From Solen grandis (lineage: Eukaryota > Mollusca > Bivalvia > Adapedonta > Solenidae): a stretch of DNA of 64,000 nt. The notes beneath the pieces are model-generated. The model had not been told where the DNA came from. It worked only from the letters and a program-made list of their open reading frames with translations, and made no database searches. Location of the stretch: NCBI GenBank assembly GCA_021229015.1, contig CM037785.1:34645062-34709061 (forward strand), given 5' to 3'. The position numbers and the translations under genes were made by a program. Positions 1 to 11,554 of this stretch are shown here, piece after piece (the first letter of the stretch is position 1; each line of letters begins with the position of its first letter).

Positions 1-566
1 TTTGCTTTGTACAGGCCATGCATTTCTTATGCGTATTATCTCATTTGATTAACATTGTAGAAAATCGTTATCATGGTCTCCAAGGAGGATTCGCCACTGT
101 GAAATCGTGGACACATTTTGTTGCTCTACGCAGACAAAGGTACATAAATGAACTTTGTACTTATTGTATAGACTCGAGTGTGAAAATTGTCTTCTCTTCA
201 GCTCTTTCAGACGTGGCAATTTATCTATCATTTTTCTGTGGTAAACTCTTGAAAAAAGTTGATATCTATAAAAATAACGGCCCTAGAAAAAGATCGTGTC
301 AAGAGTACTCCCTTTTCACTGGTAAAAAACTGACGTTTTTGGAAATCCTCATGGACCGTGTATGCAATCCATTTTAGATATAGACCCACTACGCCAATGG
401 GCCTGCTGTGACATTTATATCTAGGTGCTGGTGTAGGTGCCAGTACGTATATTATGTTACATTGGTACTATTTGTTTTTATGTGCAGACATTTTCTTAAA
501 ATATATTATCAACCACGGATAGTCTTTCATTTAACGTTTTTGGATTATATGCATATGATATTTTTA

Positions 567-568
<2 letters not shown>

Positions 569-597
<29 letters not shown>
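569..597. repeat. (CA)n microsatellite
   Basis: An uninterrupted CA run of about 14 units. The partner arm carries the complementary (TG)n at about 36461-36490, so the microsatellite predates the arm duplication. Confidence 0.95.
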
Positions 598-600
<3 letters not shown>

Positions 601-706
601 AAATCAAAGAAGAAACGACTGATTACCTCGGTATAATCAGCTCGGCATCTGTCTGTGGTAACTTTATATCAGTTCTTACAAAATTACATGCATGCATATT
701 ATAACC

Positions 707-778
707 GGCGTAATAGCTCAGTGTTAGAGTGTCCGCATTGCGATCGGGGGAGGACTAGCATCGAACCTAACCGGGGTC
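707..778 (+). repeat. tRNA-derived SINE head (arm 1 copy)
   Basis: A 72-base stretch has an A-box-like TAGCTCAGTGTTAGAGTG and a B-box-like CATCGAACC at tRNA spacing. The acceptor ends do not pair, so it is not a working tRNA gene. This is the expected form of a Pol III promoter head of a SINE; the body continues to about 890. A diverged mirror copy sits in the other arm at 36278-36349. Confidence 0.6.
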
Positions 779-926
779 TATTCGTAAAATGAGCTAGGGT
801 ATCGCTCCGGACTCCCTTGTATTCAACCACTGTCTCTTCTACATGCTATTTCTTCAGCAAAATTGAGGACCCCGCTGGAACTTTCGTTGGTTGTCCGTAA
901 CAAATACAACAACAATAACTACAAAT

Positions 927-3900
927 CGAGGGCTAAAAAAACTGGAGGCCTTTTTTTAAAAATCACTTTTTTTTTATTTTTGACAATAACTATCATTAAT
1001 ACAAAAAAAATTAGTTGTAAAAGTGTCGTATCTCTATACTTTTACTTTTGTAAACGGAAAACTGTCGTAACTTGAGTTACATACAGTTTTCCATTGTTTA
1101 TGCTGATATACTTGCAGCAAATCTTGATGGAAAACTGTTGTAACTCTGATCAGGTTTTTCATTTTACAAACAAATAAATGATTTTATCATGACAAGTTAG
1201 CATATTTGAAACTATTTCAATTTGATGATATTGAGAATTCAATACATTTCATTTTTATGACTGAAACTGATGGAGCAACAGCCAAAACACCTCAAATACA
1301 AGTCACATTATGGTGGTCAAAGATTTCATTTGTTCTGCTTAAGAAAGCACTCATCACCAATCTTATATTGTAGTCCCACAGCTGTATCAATGTTCATATT
1401 AAAGAAAATAGTTTTGCAGAAAACAGTTCACCATTTTACGGCCATACCATTATGAAACTGCTTGGAAATGACGGGAATCATCATATGTGAAGCCATTTTG
1501 GCTCGAATTCCAGCAACAATACTTAGTATTAAGTAATACTTAAATTCTTAAACTAGATAGATACACATTCCACAATTACTATTTTATGAACAATTCAAGA
1601 ACATGGCTAAGCTGAAATGAATTATTATCTTATTAATCAAAAATTGTTGTTACGGAATGAATATTTGGGTACTTTTATTAGAGAAACAATTTTAATGAAA
1701 TTCGCCCTAAGTTTTTAAGTATTACTTAGCGCTAAGAATTGTTGATGGAATTTGACCCTAGTGCTAATTAAATATTAAAATAATCTACCTAAAACAATAT
1801 CAATTAATTTGATCTTCATGCACTGTAACTCTCAGCATCAAGTAAGTGATGGCTTTGAAAAGCACTAAAGCATATAAATACTTTACTGAAATATTTACTG
1901 TAAAGCGGATGTATACATCCAGAACTAAAAAGTAATCTATTCTTTTATCATACTTTTCTGCTTCAAAGTGAACTGGGAGGAATTTTTTGTAGGTTGAAAA
2001 CTTCTAACTGAAAATGTATGGTCATAAATAACTGCAAGGTTTCCCCAGGGTAATTATTCCTTATTTTACAGGCTGTATGGGTCGCTTAGAATAACAATCA
2101 AGAATCACAACATTATTTTATTTCTACGGTTGCCATATCCATTTGACATGCTGCAGCCAAGATATAGAGTTAACAGCAACCACAAGTCTAGCATACAGTT
2201 GCCTTGCTTTTGCCTTGTGGCTGCCCTACGATTTTATGAACTTTTTGGACTCAAAAACTTCCATTGATACCCTAGGGCATTGGTGCAACACATGGTCCAC
2301 TTCCTTACACACACCAAACACCATCTGTATGGCCTCCCATACCAGTATGCGCCTTGCGTTGTGCCGATATATACATGTATACAGGTAGCATACTTTATGA
2401 CACCTGAAATCTAAAGTAACCATGAATCATCATGTCAGAGGCTATTTTGACGCAGCAGATTTTTTTGTCACTTATAATTCAAAATACATTATGTGGCTAC
2501 CTTAACGTATGTGAATGATAGAGGATGTGACTGGGAATTTTGCATTGGCGCTAGAATTGCTATTGTCCATAGACATTTTAGTCCCCACAGCCACCATGGC
2601 AAATGTCACTTTGTTCTTAGGAATAGGCTGATCTGACATTAAATTCAAGCTATTGTCCATCATTTCAATAATATAAGGCTTCATTTTGAATTCACCTTAT
2701 GTATAACTCAATCCAATCATTTCACTAAACATTATATAATTTTTTAAAAAAAGAAATCATAGTGCTTTAATTTAGGAATGTGCTCTTTTGATTCAAAACA
2801 TTTATAATTATATGGATTAATTGTTTGCCATTTCAGTCTTAAGTATCAGTTTTATTTCGAGTTATGTTTTTATGATAAAACCAAATAGATAACTTTCCAG
2901 TCCTGAAAAGAAAAGTTGTGAAGAGTACCAAAATAGCAGCTTTTAGACTGAGAAGGAACCCGTTTAATAAGAAACGAGTAATGAAGCCTCTAGCAGTCAT
3001 CATTTAACTTTAAGAAAACAGGAAATATGATTCCCTTTTTAGATATAAATAGCATAATTAATTTGTTCCTCTTTTGAAAAGTCTATTTCATTACAACTGT
3101 TTTGTGTCTAAGGCTTAACTTTCTACTGAGAACCTAAAAGAGTTGTTTTACCAATTAATATACAATTGTTGATAAATCTGTTAAGTGATAAAGATCTTAT
3201 TTTGCCAGTAAATATGTATTTAAAATTGAATAGAATGAAAAAATAATATTTCGTATAAGCTCAACCCCTCTGTCTTTAAATTTCAAATTACTATTAATTA
3301 AGCACATTAAAGCCTATCTGGCCAACTGAGTATTTACCTTACTTTTAATTCTTAATTGAGTATCGATTAAAATAATTTAGTAATCTAGCAAATATCAGCC
3401 TGTCACTTTAATTAAAGTGAGTAACCAGCATATAATGCAGTATCTTAAACACAATTTTAAATGAGCAGTAATATTTACTAGTTTTCAGTAATTACAAAGG
3501 CTGCTTAGTTAAGAAATTTTAAATCCTCATAAATAAGTGGCTAACATCAAATTCTAGCAGCAGTAGTATTGGTAGTGTGACAGGAAATAGGTATTATAAA
3601 CAAAACTTACATTAAATTGATTTAGTCTTCTAGATTTCAATTGAATTATTTTTCACATCAATCTGAAAGTAATCTGGTATTTTTTCATTTTTAATCAAGT
3701 AATTATACAAATACACAGCTTACCTATTTCTCTAATCAGAGGTACGAAAACTAGAAGGTGCACAGTTCTTCATAGTTCTATTTAAGATGACATTATAAAT
3801 GATTTCAATAAATTGTTATGACTGACACTTTTTCTGATGTCAATAACCCAGAAAAATAGCACATTTAGTAAATATCAATTCCTGGGCAAATAAATATGAC

Positions 3901-4970
3901 TGATTATTTAAAAAATCTTTTGAAATCTGTATCTCAGATAAGAATTCTTGCTCAGAATGAATATCAATGGGATGTAAAACTGAAACAAACAAACAAACAA
4001 ACCAATATACTGCCATATTTACATGCACTTAAAGTGTCACTGCCATTGCCTAATCATGTTCTTTTTTCATAATTATGTCTTACAAATCCTATTTTAAACA
4101 AGAGCAACGCATGTAGATGCGAACGCTTGTCTCTTTTTTACAGTATTTTTTAAAACAAGAGCGCTGCTGTGGTGTGGCAATAAACGCACAAAGGAAATTT
4201 CATATGAGGGTATCATAGTACAAAGTAATGTTTTTACTATAATGAAGCAGTTCTGCTGTTGTTGCAATTGTCATAGAATATGATCTTTTGTAAGTTAATG
4301 TCATTTTAAAAACGTATAAGTATAAAAAGGAAAATAATTTTGGTCAAAATTGACCTATGAGTTATGGCCCTTGATGAGAATAAAGCCATTGTGATAGTGA
4401 ACATGTATGTGAAAAGTGAGTGAAGTGATTGAGTTTGATGAAGAAGATTAAATTGTTTAGTAGTTATAACAAAGGTTTAAGTTTTTCACTGTATTTTACA
4501 TTTGATACATATGCTGTCAGCAATGATGACAACACCAAATTAATGACAGTATCTTGACTTTTTTTTTCTCTTTGAAAAGCACCCGGATAATAAAATACAA
4601 AGTGAGAGAGTTGTGTTATTTTAACATAAAGAAAATGTTACCATCTGTTGGTAAGTCAAGTTATGATTAATAGAAAAAAAAACTGTAGCTATCTTGAGTT
4701 ACAACAGTTTTCCAGCAATATCAGTATACAAATTTTTATTGTTTTGAACGGAAAACTGTCGTAAGTCAACAATTCTTCAATAATTTCTTAAGTAAGTTAT
4801 TAGTAAGTTTTTTCATTATATAATTTCTGATATTGTAGAATATAGATATTCTATGCTATTTGTAAAACAATAAGTGTGGGAAAATAATTGTGTGACAAAT
4901 TATTTAGTTTTTTGCTCCTCCTGTAAAATTTTATAAATGTGACTTACGACAGTTTTCCGTTCAACCCTCG
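927..4970. mobile_element. Nested DNA-transposon-like element, arm 1 copy (4044 bp)
   Basis: The ends are CGAGGGCT... and ...ACCCTCG, flanked by AAAT at 923-926 and 4971-4974, a 4-bp target duplication. Near each end the motif GGAAAACTGTCGTAA and its complement recur, for example near 1057, 1128, 4747 and 4945, and form hairpin-like pairs. No transposase is recognisable, so this is probably a non-autonomous or decayed element. The copy in the other arm (32252-36129) has the same ends and ATTT duplications. Superfamily not determined. Confidence 0.65.
2143..2684 (-). pseudogene. Conserved ORF remnant inside the nested element (arm 1 copy)
   Basis: Two minus-strand open stretches (2226-2423 and 2502-2684) match ORFs on the plus strand of the other arm (34363-34584 and 34695-34895). 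Shared blocks include MVFGVCKEVD, LHQCPRVSME and FAMVAVGTK. They are broken by stops and cannot be assigned to a family. They may be a transposase remnant or captured host sequence. Confidence 0.35.
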
Positions 4971-5269
4971 AAATGTGTGTGGCCTCAGAGTAAAAAAATG
5001 ACACACTCCTGGGATTGTGAGCTTATCACACGCTTATAGATTTATCGAGGTAGAATCACACATCGTTTACATTAAGAAAGCCGGGTCTTTTCTGACATAT
5101 TTTGTTTGGTAAAAGAATTTTTTATGGAAAAAAAAATATTTTTTTTTAAAAGAAATTAAAATAGCATAACATGTTTCACCTGACATTTTTAGATTTGGTC
5201 AGTATGGAGCATGTTATTACTTCCAGTTTTATCGAGCACTTTAAAAAGCGTAAAATCACGTAGCTTTGC

Positions 5270-5408
5270 ATTTTAGCTCACCAGAGCATAACATACTCAA
5301 GGTGAACTATTGGGATAACCATCTGTCGTCGTCTGCCATCAACAATTTGCTTTAAAAAGACATCTATGATGGTACTCTTGTGGGGTTACGATGGCCCCCT
5401 TGTTTAAA
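5270..5408 (+). repeat. Internally deleted copy of the 'TTAGCTCACC' interspersed repeat
   Basis: It starts TTAGCTCACCAGAGCATAAC, passes through a GTCGTCGTCTGCCATCAAC segment and ends in the typical GATGGCCCCCTTGTTT terminus. Fuller copies lie at 8536-8995 and 20341-20738. The mirrored copy in arm 2 is around 31765-31893. Confidence 0.7.
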
Positions 5409-5708
5409 AATAAATAGTACAAACAATTCGAGTAAATTTATTTAAAACGTATTATTCTTTTTTGTCCATGATGAACAAATGAGTTGGTCATTTAATTTAC
5501 AATTATGCTATGGACTTATGAATGAACAATGTATAATCCAGTACCAGTAAAGAAAGGAAACAGTTTCCTTTTCTTCACCTTCATGAATAATTACTTACTT
5601 AATTATGGGTCAGCAAATTAGTTAAATGTTGAAGTTGAATTGTTTTTCCATGTTGAGTTTTAAGTTGTCTTGAAATTACACTCCCAATAAAATCATTTCG
5701 GCAAGTAA

Positions 5709-8535
5709 CTTTGGGAGTTTATAAATATATAAAAATAATCCATTTATGTGTACATAAATTAAATGTAAAATTATGTAAATAGGGTTTTCTTTAAAGTAAT
5801 CATATTTCCTTTACTTGTCATTCTTTAATGTAAAAATATTTAGCAATAACGGTTAAAGAACAACATATAAGCAAACGTCTAGAGCGTGTGATTCATGGTA
5901 AAACCCTCTTAGACGAAATCCAAAATGTTAGCAGTTGATTTATTAATTCACCAGCAGAAAGATCGACACTCAAGCAACACTTGCTCAAAACGGCCCAGTA
6001 CACACCATTTATGTAATGTATGCACCTGATCACCATCTATTGCAATATCTTTTTATACAAAATTGTTAAGCAACATTTAAAAGATAAAGATAAAGTCTGC
6101 ATCAATGAATACCGGATTTAGCATCTGCCACAAGAATAGTTAATTTACATAATGCCCAGTTTCTTAAACAGCATGCTAATGTTGTCATATAAACACATAC
6201 CAAATGAAAAATTGCATAGGATAATAAATCCATATTTATACAATTATTCAGTCATATACATATTCGCACGAACATTTTAGATCACCAGAGCACAGCGTGC
6301 TCAATGTGAGCTATTTGGATCATCTTTTGTCCGTCGTCTGTCTAGCGGCGTCAACAATTTGCTTTAAAGACATCTCATCTGAAGCCACTAATAGAAACTG
6401 AGGTTGCTATACAACCGATCATAGTTAACAAATCCCATTTTCTCTTCTTCCCCTGACTTTCAGATTATGTCATATTTACTAAAAAAATGATTTAAGTCAC
6501 TTATCACATATGATTGTTCACCCGTGTATGTAGAGGTATAAGGACCACCCCATACCTATTAAAGGCACACGAGATACCAAGCAATCTGACTCTATTTATT
6601 TCCATTTTTTATACTGCGCCGATTTGGATTGTTTTCGCTGATTAAATGAGTCACCAATTTCGCTTCGCCAGACTAGAAAACACAGTATAATTGATTTTAA
6701 AGGGTAGTTGGGGTAAGATTTGAAATGCTTGAAATGAACACAAATCGGTGTGTAAATACAATATTATATTTGTTTACGATATTTGTAGACTCTTAATGAA
6801 AACATCTGTCAAATTGTTGATCCTTGTCATAAAAGTTAAGTTTAAAGACAGATTCTTCAAACACTCATTGATTAACGTCGAAGAATTTCTTTGACAAAGT
6901 TTTTACATATCTCTCTAGTGGTGGAACAGAGTACACACCGTTCAATCGGTAAACGTGACATCAGTCGTACTATATACATGTAGCGCGAGACGCACTGGAA
7001 ATACAATGTCAGGTTTGTCATGTTTTTATATTTTCTTACCAATTTCGGGTAAATCAAGTCTATAATTTCAAAGCCTACCAAAGACGTGTGCTCCTGACAA
7101 ACTATTGGCCCTGTTAATGTGCTTTATTTATCGTGAATTTGAATGAAACATTCCCAAAAGTTTCGATGGAATTAGCCATTTGGCCACTCCCTCCAAAATT
7201 ATAGCATTCATGTGAATTGTCATGGGGACAACATAAAAAAAACAATTTTATATGATTATAAGCTTGCTTTCCGCTGCTTCGGCGCGATATTACTAAAAGA
7301 CAAGAAAATATAGAACGATTCCTATGATAACACTCATTATCCTACCTTACGTATATTTCCATATACACACTTTATAATGTCTTGCCATTATTGCGTGATT
7401 CTTGAATAAAGAACAATAATTTTTCACATTCATAATTTAAAGAATTTTTTAAATTTTTTATTAATGTTCAAAAAACCCTTTTTAAATTTTTCATATAAAA
7501 ATTCCACAAAATGATATTCAAGAGAAATTAACTGGTACATTTCATTTAGCATTATATGTTTTAATTAAAAAACTATACCATACCAAAATCTCAAGATTCC
7601 AAAAGGCTTTTTAGGTACCGATAATCTTTTTTTAAACATGATGCTCAGATAGGGAATATCCCGGTCTTCAAAGTCTGTTCTTAAATAAAAATAGATCTCA
7701 GGCATGACAATATGATACCATGCAATATACACACAAGACCATGACGTTTGCACTTTAGTTACAAATGATTGTATTTTAAATGCATTTGTCACCGTTTCTA
7801 AATACATGCGCACCAGACCATAACGTATATAAGGTGTATATAATGTTATTTTCATATCAATTGTATACATTTTGTACTTGTAATTTTGCTGTTGAAAGGA
7901 TCGTATCTTAACGTGTACTTTGCGCACTTTATGATATATAAACTGTCTTTACGGCATGGATTATTTTTATCATAGAAAATGACGAATATTTTAGTAGGCA
8001 AAGACTCAGTTGATACTTGGTCAGTTGACAATGTGCTCCAGAAAATTGACAAAATAAGAATGTGTAACCATGTAGCTCAAGATTAGATAAATAACCCATA
8101 AACATGTGTTTCGTTAAGTGTAAATACTAAAAAGGTCTTAAATAAAATTTTAAATAGAAACAACAAAAACAACAACAACAACAACAAAAAACCTAGACAC
8201 TTCTTAAATTAAACCCCATTGGGCGTGCTTGGTTCGATGTTCTGCTTTAAAGTAAGGAACGGGCTTGAGTCTTCAGAAAAAAATCGTGTCTCTACCCATG
8301 TGTCAATCAACTGTAGACTTCTTGTAGAAAATTCATTTCAACGAAAAAGTTATAACACGTCTTTCTAAGTTGAGATAGTAGAATGCATGTTAATCTTCTC
8401 TTTTTTTGGAAAAAATGAGGTAGAAATATACCGTTACATTGTCGTTCAGTTTGGTGTACCTCCTGTAGGATCTATCGTAGACAAACGTCTTACGAATAAG
8501 GTCATGGAATATCTTAACCACAAGGTCTGTATTTA
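5709..8535. other. Intergenic, no gene seen
   Basis: AT-rich sequence. The only open stretches, for example on the minus strand at 7565-8052, lack domain character and codon bias. It holds a short repeat copy at 6279-6412 and a CAA-rich run near 8160-8190. Nothing else is supported. Confidence 0.6.
6279..6412 (+). repeat. Partial 'GCTCACC' interspersed repeat
   Basis: It matches the 5' part of the 8536-8995 repeat: AGATCACCAGAGCACAGCGTGCTC with its small hairpin, then TTTTGTCCGTCGTC and GTCAACAATTTGCTTTAAAG. The 3' body is missing. Confidence 0.65.
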
Positions 8536-8995
8536 TTAGCTCACCTGAGCACAACGTGCTCATGGTGAGCTTTTGTGATCGCCTTTTGTCCGGCGTCCGT
8601 CGTCCGTCCGTCCGTCCGTGCGTGCGTGCGTGCGTGCGTCTTGCGTCAACTTTTCCTTTAAACAACTTCTCCTCCTAAACCACTGGATGGATTTTGACCA
8701 AACTTCACAGGAATCATCCTTATCATAACCTCTATCAAAGTTGTTCAAATTATTTTGATTGGGTGAATAAGTAGGTCACAGGAGCTAAAAATAGATTTTA
8801 AAAATGAAAATTTAAAAAATCTTCTTTTCCGAAACCACAAGGCCTAGCCTTTTGATTTTTGGTATGTAGCATGATCTTATGACTCTCTACCAAGATTGTA
8901 CAAATTATGACCCTGGGGTCAAAATTGGCCCCGCCCCAGGGGTCACTTGATTTCACATAGGCTAATATAGGAAAAACTTGAAAAAATCTTCTTCA
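8536..8995 (+). mobile_element. Left part of an interspersed repeat split by the Polinton-like element
   Basis: It begins TTAGCTCACCTGAGCACAAC with a GAGCAC/GTGCTC hairpin, then a TCCG/TGCG microsatellite (about 8595-8640), then a ~165-bp unit containing CTTCTTTTCCGAAACCACAA and GGGGTCAAAATTGGCCCCGC. It stops in the middle of the next unit at the viral junction. The family resumes at 20341, where the last ~50 bases are repeated. The repeat is plausibly the insertion site. Confidence 0.75.
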
Positions 8996-9486
8996 CCACA
9001 CCACAGTACTTCCCTCTCCTCCAAGTTTCGTAAGGAGGATTGGATCTTTGATCCACTATTACCGATAAACTTGACACGTTTTGACAAGCCGGAAAAATCA
9101 AGTCCAAATGTGAGGTTTCTTTGAGTTAAAATTGTTTTAGTGGCTTGTTTAATAGCCTTGTCCATTTCGTCAGTGAGATGTTGTGGTGACGCATAGATGC
9201 CTGCAGGAATGCAAAGGGGTATTGCCCATTTTTTGCCTTCTAATTCACACCCGTTTTTCACTTGTGAAAATGCTGCCGCCAGTTCTGGATCTTTAGTTAC
9301 GATGTAGAATTTTCCTTCCTCCTCTTCAATGTTTCTGACTTGTGTGGGAACGATCATTTCCACGAGAGCCACTTCCCAATTTTGTTTGTCGACATCAATG
9401 GTTTTTGTCAGCTTGGTTCTAAAACAGCATTGTGTGTTGTTTGGGTACAAACTATCACTGATGAGAGTGATGTAGAAAGAGTTCAT
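8996..9486 (-). pseudogene. Truncated conserved Polinton protein (FY-T-L family), 3' end lost
   Basis: It starts MNSFYITLISDS at 9486; its ATG overlaps the previous stop (ATGA). The pattern FYITL, then PNNT, then a WEVALVEM segment is a recurrent N-terminus in invertebrate Polinton/adintovirus gene sets. Its role is unproven but it is likely virion-associated. About 160 residues are viral. The reading frame then enters the flanking repeat and stops at 8962, so the last dozen residues are host-derived. The truncation marks the left breakpoint of the element. Family assignment is from pattern memory, not a search. Confidence 0.65.
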
Positions 9487-9731
9487 GATTTCTTAAATTT
9501 TAAACTTGGGTTTGGAAGAATGTATCCGATAGAAGTACTCATCAGCAGCAACCAAAGTTCACGATCTGGACTGTTGAGACACAGGTTCACTAATGACACG
9601 ATGACAATGATAAAGATGATCACAATCTGTGTCAAGAAAGTGATTCTGTTGTTTGGTACCTCACTTTTTCCTGTCTGTATACTGTTGTCTACCTGAACAC
9701 TGCTGGTATCGGACTGAGACATGCTGTTCAC
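9483..9731 (-). CDS. Small two-helix membrane protein of the Polinton set
   Basis: 82 residues. A polar N-terminus is followed by a hydrophobic segment (about residues 33-52, ITFLTQIVIIFIIVIVSLV) and a second one (about 59-70), ending in the conserved-looking ILPNPSLKFKK tail. Proteins of this shape with a C-terminal LPNP motif occur beside the integrase in many invertebrate Polintons; function unknown. It lies 12 bases after the integrase and overlaps the next gene by ATGA. TATAAA-like sequences at 9742-9748 and 9734-9741 are close to the ATG, so M4 (9722) could be used. Confidence 0.7.
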   Translation of the reverse strand: MNSMSQSDTSSVQVDNSIQTGKSEVPNNRITFLTQIVIIFIIVIVSLVNLCLNSPDRELWLLLMSTSIGYILPNPSLKFKKS

Positions 9732-9743
9732 GACGTTTATACT

Positions 9744-10838
9744 TTATACTAAATGCGATTTTGGAATCCAACTGTTAAACTTTTTAGGATATCCAAGCCA
9801 CTTGACTTTCACTTCTTGAAAAGTTTTACCGCCTACACGCCTTGTACGCCGATCAAGAACTGATTCCACTTCGTATAGCTCATCATCTTTTATATGTTGA
9901 ATTTCATCCCTGTAGAAGGATCCGGCGATAGTTTCTCCAGCCAAGTCTTCCAGTTTTACGGTCAATGGATGTGTTCTGTTGATGCGAACCACTTTGAACA
10001 ATTCCACTGTCCAGTTGGGTAGATAGCCTTTGGCAAATGTTTGCTTGGTTTTATTGATGCGCACTATATCACCCACTTTCAAATCAGTTGATTTCTTTTT
10101 TTTCTTTTGATGGTTGCCATACAATGTCTTGGTGACTTCATGCTCATTTTCTCTAGACACAGATGCAGGGGTACGTCCGATGCTTCGATGAAAACGATGA
10201 TTGTAGCCATGTACCAATAGTTGCAGTACATCCACATAATGACGGGTCTTGTGATGAGTAAAATATTTCCACATTCTTGATTTAAGCGTACGTTGAAAAC
10301 GTTCAACAATACTCGCTTTAGTTTCTGGGTTTTCAGACGTGAAGAAATGAATGTCATGCTTGTCTAGAAACTTCTGAAAGTCTTTGTTCAAAAATTCTCG
10401 GCCTTTGTCTGTTTGCAAAGAGAGTGGTTTTCGGCCTTCTTTTAGAATAGACTGAAAGGCTTGGATGAGCGTCTTTCCAGTTTTGTCAATGATGGGTATT
10501 ACCCAAGCATATTTTGAAAACACATCAATGACACATAGTAAGTAGCGATATGGTGAATTCTCTTTGTACATACGTTGCATATCTGCGAGATCAGCTTGCC
10601 ATTGATGATCGATACCTCCTACCACAGTCTGTCGACGTCGAAATTTTCGTCGTATTGTTTTATGCAACGTGTAGGTTCTTTGACTTCTCAACCAGTCTCG
10701 TACATCCTCTAAAGTGATAGATTTCAACTGTTTTTTCGCTGCCTTGTAGAGTCCCTGAATTCCTCCAAAACTCGTAGGATTATCAGTATCATAGTACAGG
10801 TGACGAAGTAACGTGTCCTTCTTTAGTAGGCGTCCCAT
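9744..10838 (-). CDS. Retroviral-type integrase (rve) with C-terminal chromodomain
   Basis: 364 residues, uninterrupted. It should catalyse strand transfer of the linear element DNA into the host chromosome. An N-terminal helical domain ends near residue 70. The catalytic core has D83 (WQADLADM), D144 (LQTDKGREF) and E179 (KASIVERFQ), a D-D-E triad with 34 residues between the last two. After a basic linker (HQKKKKKS) comes an SH3-like segment (DLKVGDIVRI), then a chromodomain at about 320-364 (YEVESVLDRR...VKVKWLGYPKKFNSWIP). The chromodomain suggests targeting to methylated histones. The start overlaps the upstream gene by 16 bases, implying a shared mRNA. All catalytic residues are intact. 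Confidence 0.93.
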   Translation of the reverse strand: MGRLLKKDTLLRHLYYDTDNPTSFGGIQGLYKAAKKQLKSITLEDVRDWLRSQRTYTLHKTIRRKFRRRQTVVGGIDHQWQADLADMQRMYKENSPYRYLLCVIDVFSKYAWVIPIIDKTGKTLIQAFQSILKEGRKPLSLQTDKGREFLNKDFQKFLDKHDIHFFTSENPETKASIVERFQRTLKSRMWKYFTHHKTRHYVDVLQLLVHGYNHRFHRSIGRTPASVSRENEHEVTKTLYGNHQKKKKKSTDLKVGDIVRINKTKQTFAKGYLPNWTVELFKVVRINRTHPLTVKLEDLAGETIAGSFYRDEIQHIKDDELYEVESVLDRRTRRVGGKTFQEVKVKWLGYPKKFNSWIPKSHLV

Positions 10839-11554
10839 GACGAATGGGCTAATATCTCCTCGGGTTCTTCCTTTTTAATAGGTCTTCGTTTCTTTGATGT
10901 AGGTGCGTAGGCAAAACTATCATAAAATTCATCCTCCTCCTCTTCTTCTTCATCATCATCTGGTGTTTGTATGAAATTCCATCGACGTTTATTGCCCACA
11001 ACTTCTTGTGGGATGTTGACCTCTTTCAGTCCTCTAGAAAATTGTTCCCATCCTCGTGGATTTGACCCTTTCCGCTGTCGAAGTACATCATTGACCAGAT
11101 CAATAATATTTGAACCTTCAACGGGTTTTCCATCATATTCTAACAGGCCATGTTCATCCCAACTTAAGTGAGGATGGTCTTTCAGCATGTTTAACAAAAG
11201 AGTAGCCTTTCGCCGCATGGTCGTAGGAACACTGTCTAGAATTTGATCTTTCAAGGTCATCGGTTTTTCCACTTTCTTTTCAGTCACTGTACTTGTTGTT
11301 TTCTCAGCCATGTGTGGTCTGAAGGGTTTGAGTGCTTTTTTATGTGACACTTGAAAGCGATGTAATACTTCTCCAAATTGTTGTGCTTTTTCTGACTCAG
11401 ACAATTGATTGTCGTCAAGAACTTGATTCATTTCTTTCTGTAATGATGAAGTCTGACTCACTTGAGGGGATGGGGGTAACCGAGATCGTTGTTCCTTCTT
11501 CCATCGATTCATCTCTTCCAACAACCGAACTGGAACATAGGCCATCTTCTTCAT
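10823..11554 (-). CDS. Conserved Polinton protein with acidic tail, function unknown
   Basis: 243 residues. The N-terminal region (MAYVPVRLLEEMNRWKKEQ) looks helical. The central block at about 100-185 (ILDSVPTTMRRKATLLLNML, LSWDEHGLLEYDG, IIDLVNDVLR, GWEQF) is the conserved core of a protein found between integrase and pX-like genes in many invertebrate Polintons. The C-terminus has an acidic run (DDDEEEEEEDE) and basic patches (KKRRPIKKEE). It starts within the stop of the upstream gene (ATGA) and overlaps the integrase start, so the three genes are probably polycistronic. No biochemical role is assigned. Confidence 0.75.
   Translation of the reverse strand: MKKMAYVPVRLLEEMNRWKKEQRSRLPPSPQVSQTSSLQKEMNQVLDDNQLSESEKAQQFGEVLHRFQVSHKKALKPFRPHMAEKTTSTVTEKKVEKPMTLKDQILDSVPTTMRRKATLLLNMLKDHPHLSWDEHGLLEYDGKPVEGSNIIDLVNDVLRQRKGSNPRGWEQFSRGLKEVNIPQEVVGNKRRWNFIQTPDDDEEEEEEDEFYDSFAYAPTSKKRRPIKKEEPEEILAHSSWDAY

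Larger units (their letters stand above)
1..5708 (+). repeat. Left arm of a ~5.6 kb inverted repeat
   Basis: This stretch is the reverse complement of 31470-37058 over its whole length, with scattered substitutions and small indels. In the first ~105 bases I count about eight differences by eye. The match starts at the window edge, so the outer end is unknown. The inner end is near 5708, where the partner arm runs into an assembly gap. It contains a tRNA-like SINE head, a nested transposon-like element and a CA microsatellite, each mirrored in the other arm. No intact gene is visible. Confidence 0.93.

Noticed and set aside
18..602. Plus-strand ORFs at the start of the window
   Set aside because: They lie in the inverted-repeat arm, are broken in the mirrored copy and have no domain character.
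707..778. Functional tRNA gene
   Set aside because: A and B boxes are present but acceptor and T stems do not pair; it is followed by a SINE body.
7565..8052. Overlapping minus-strand ORFs of 120 and 66 codons
   Set aside because: AT-rich, no recognisable domain, no splice or promoter context; length is within chance for this composition.
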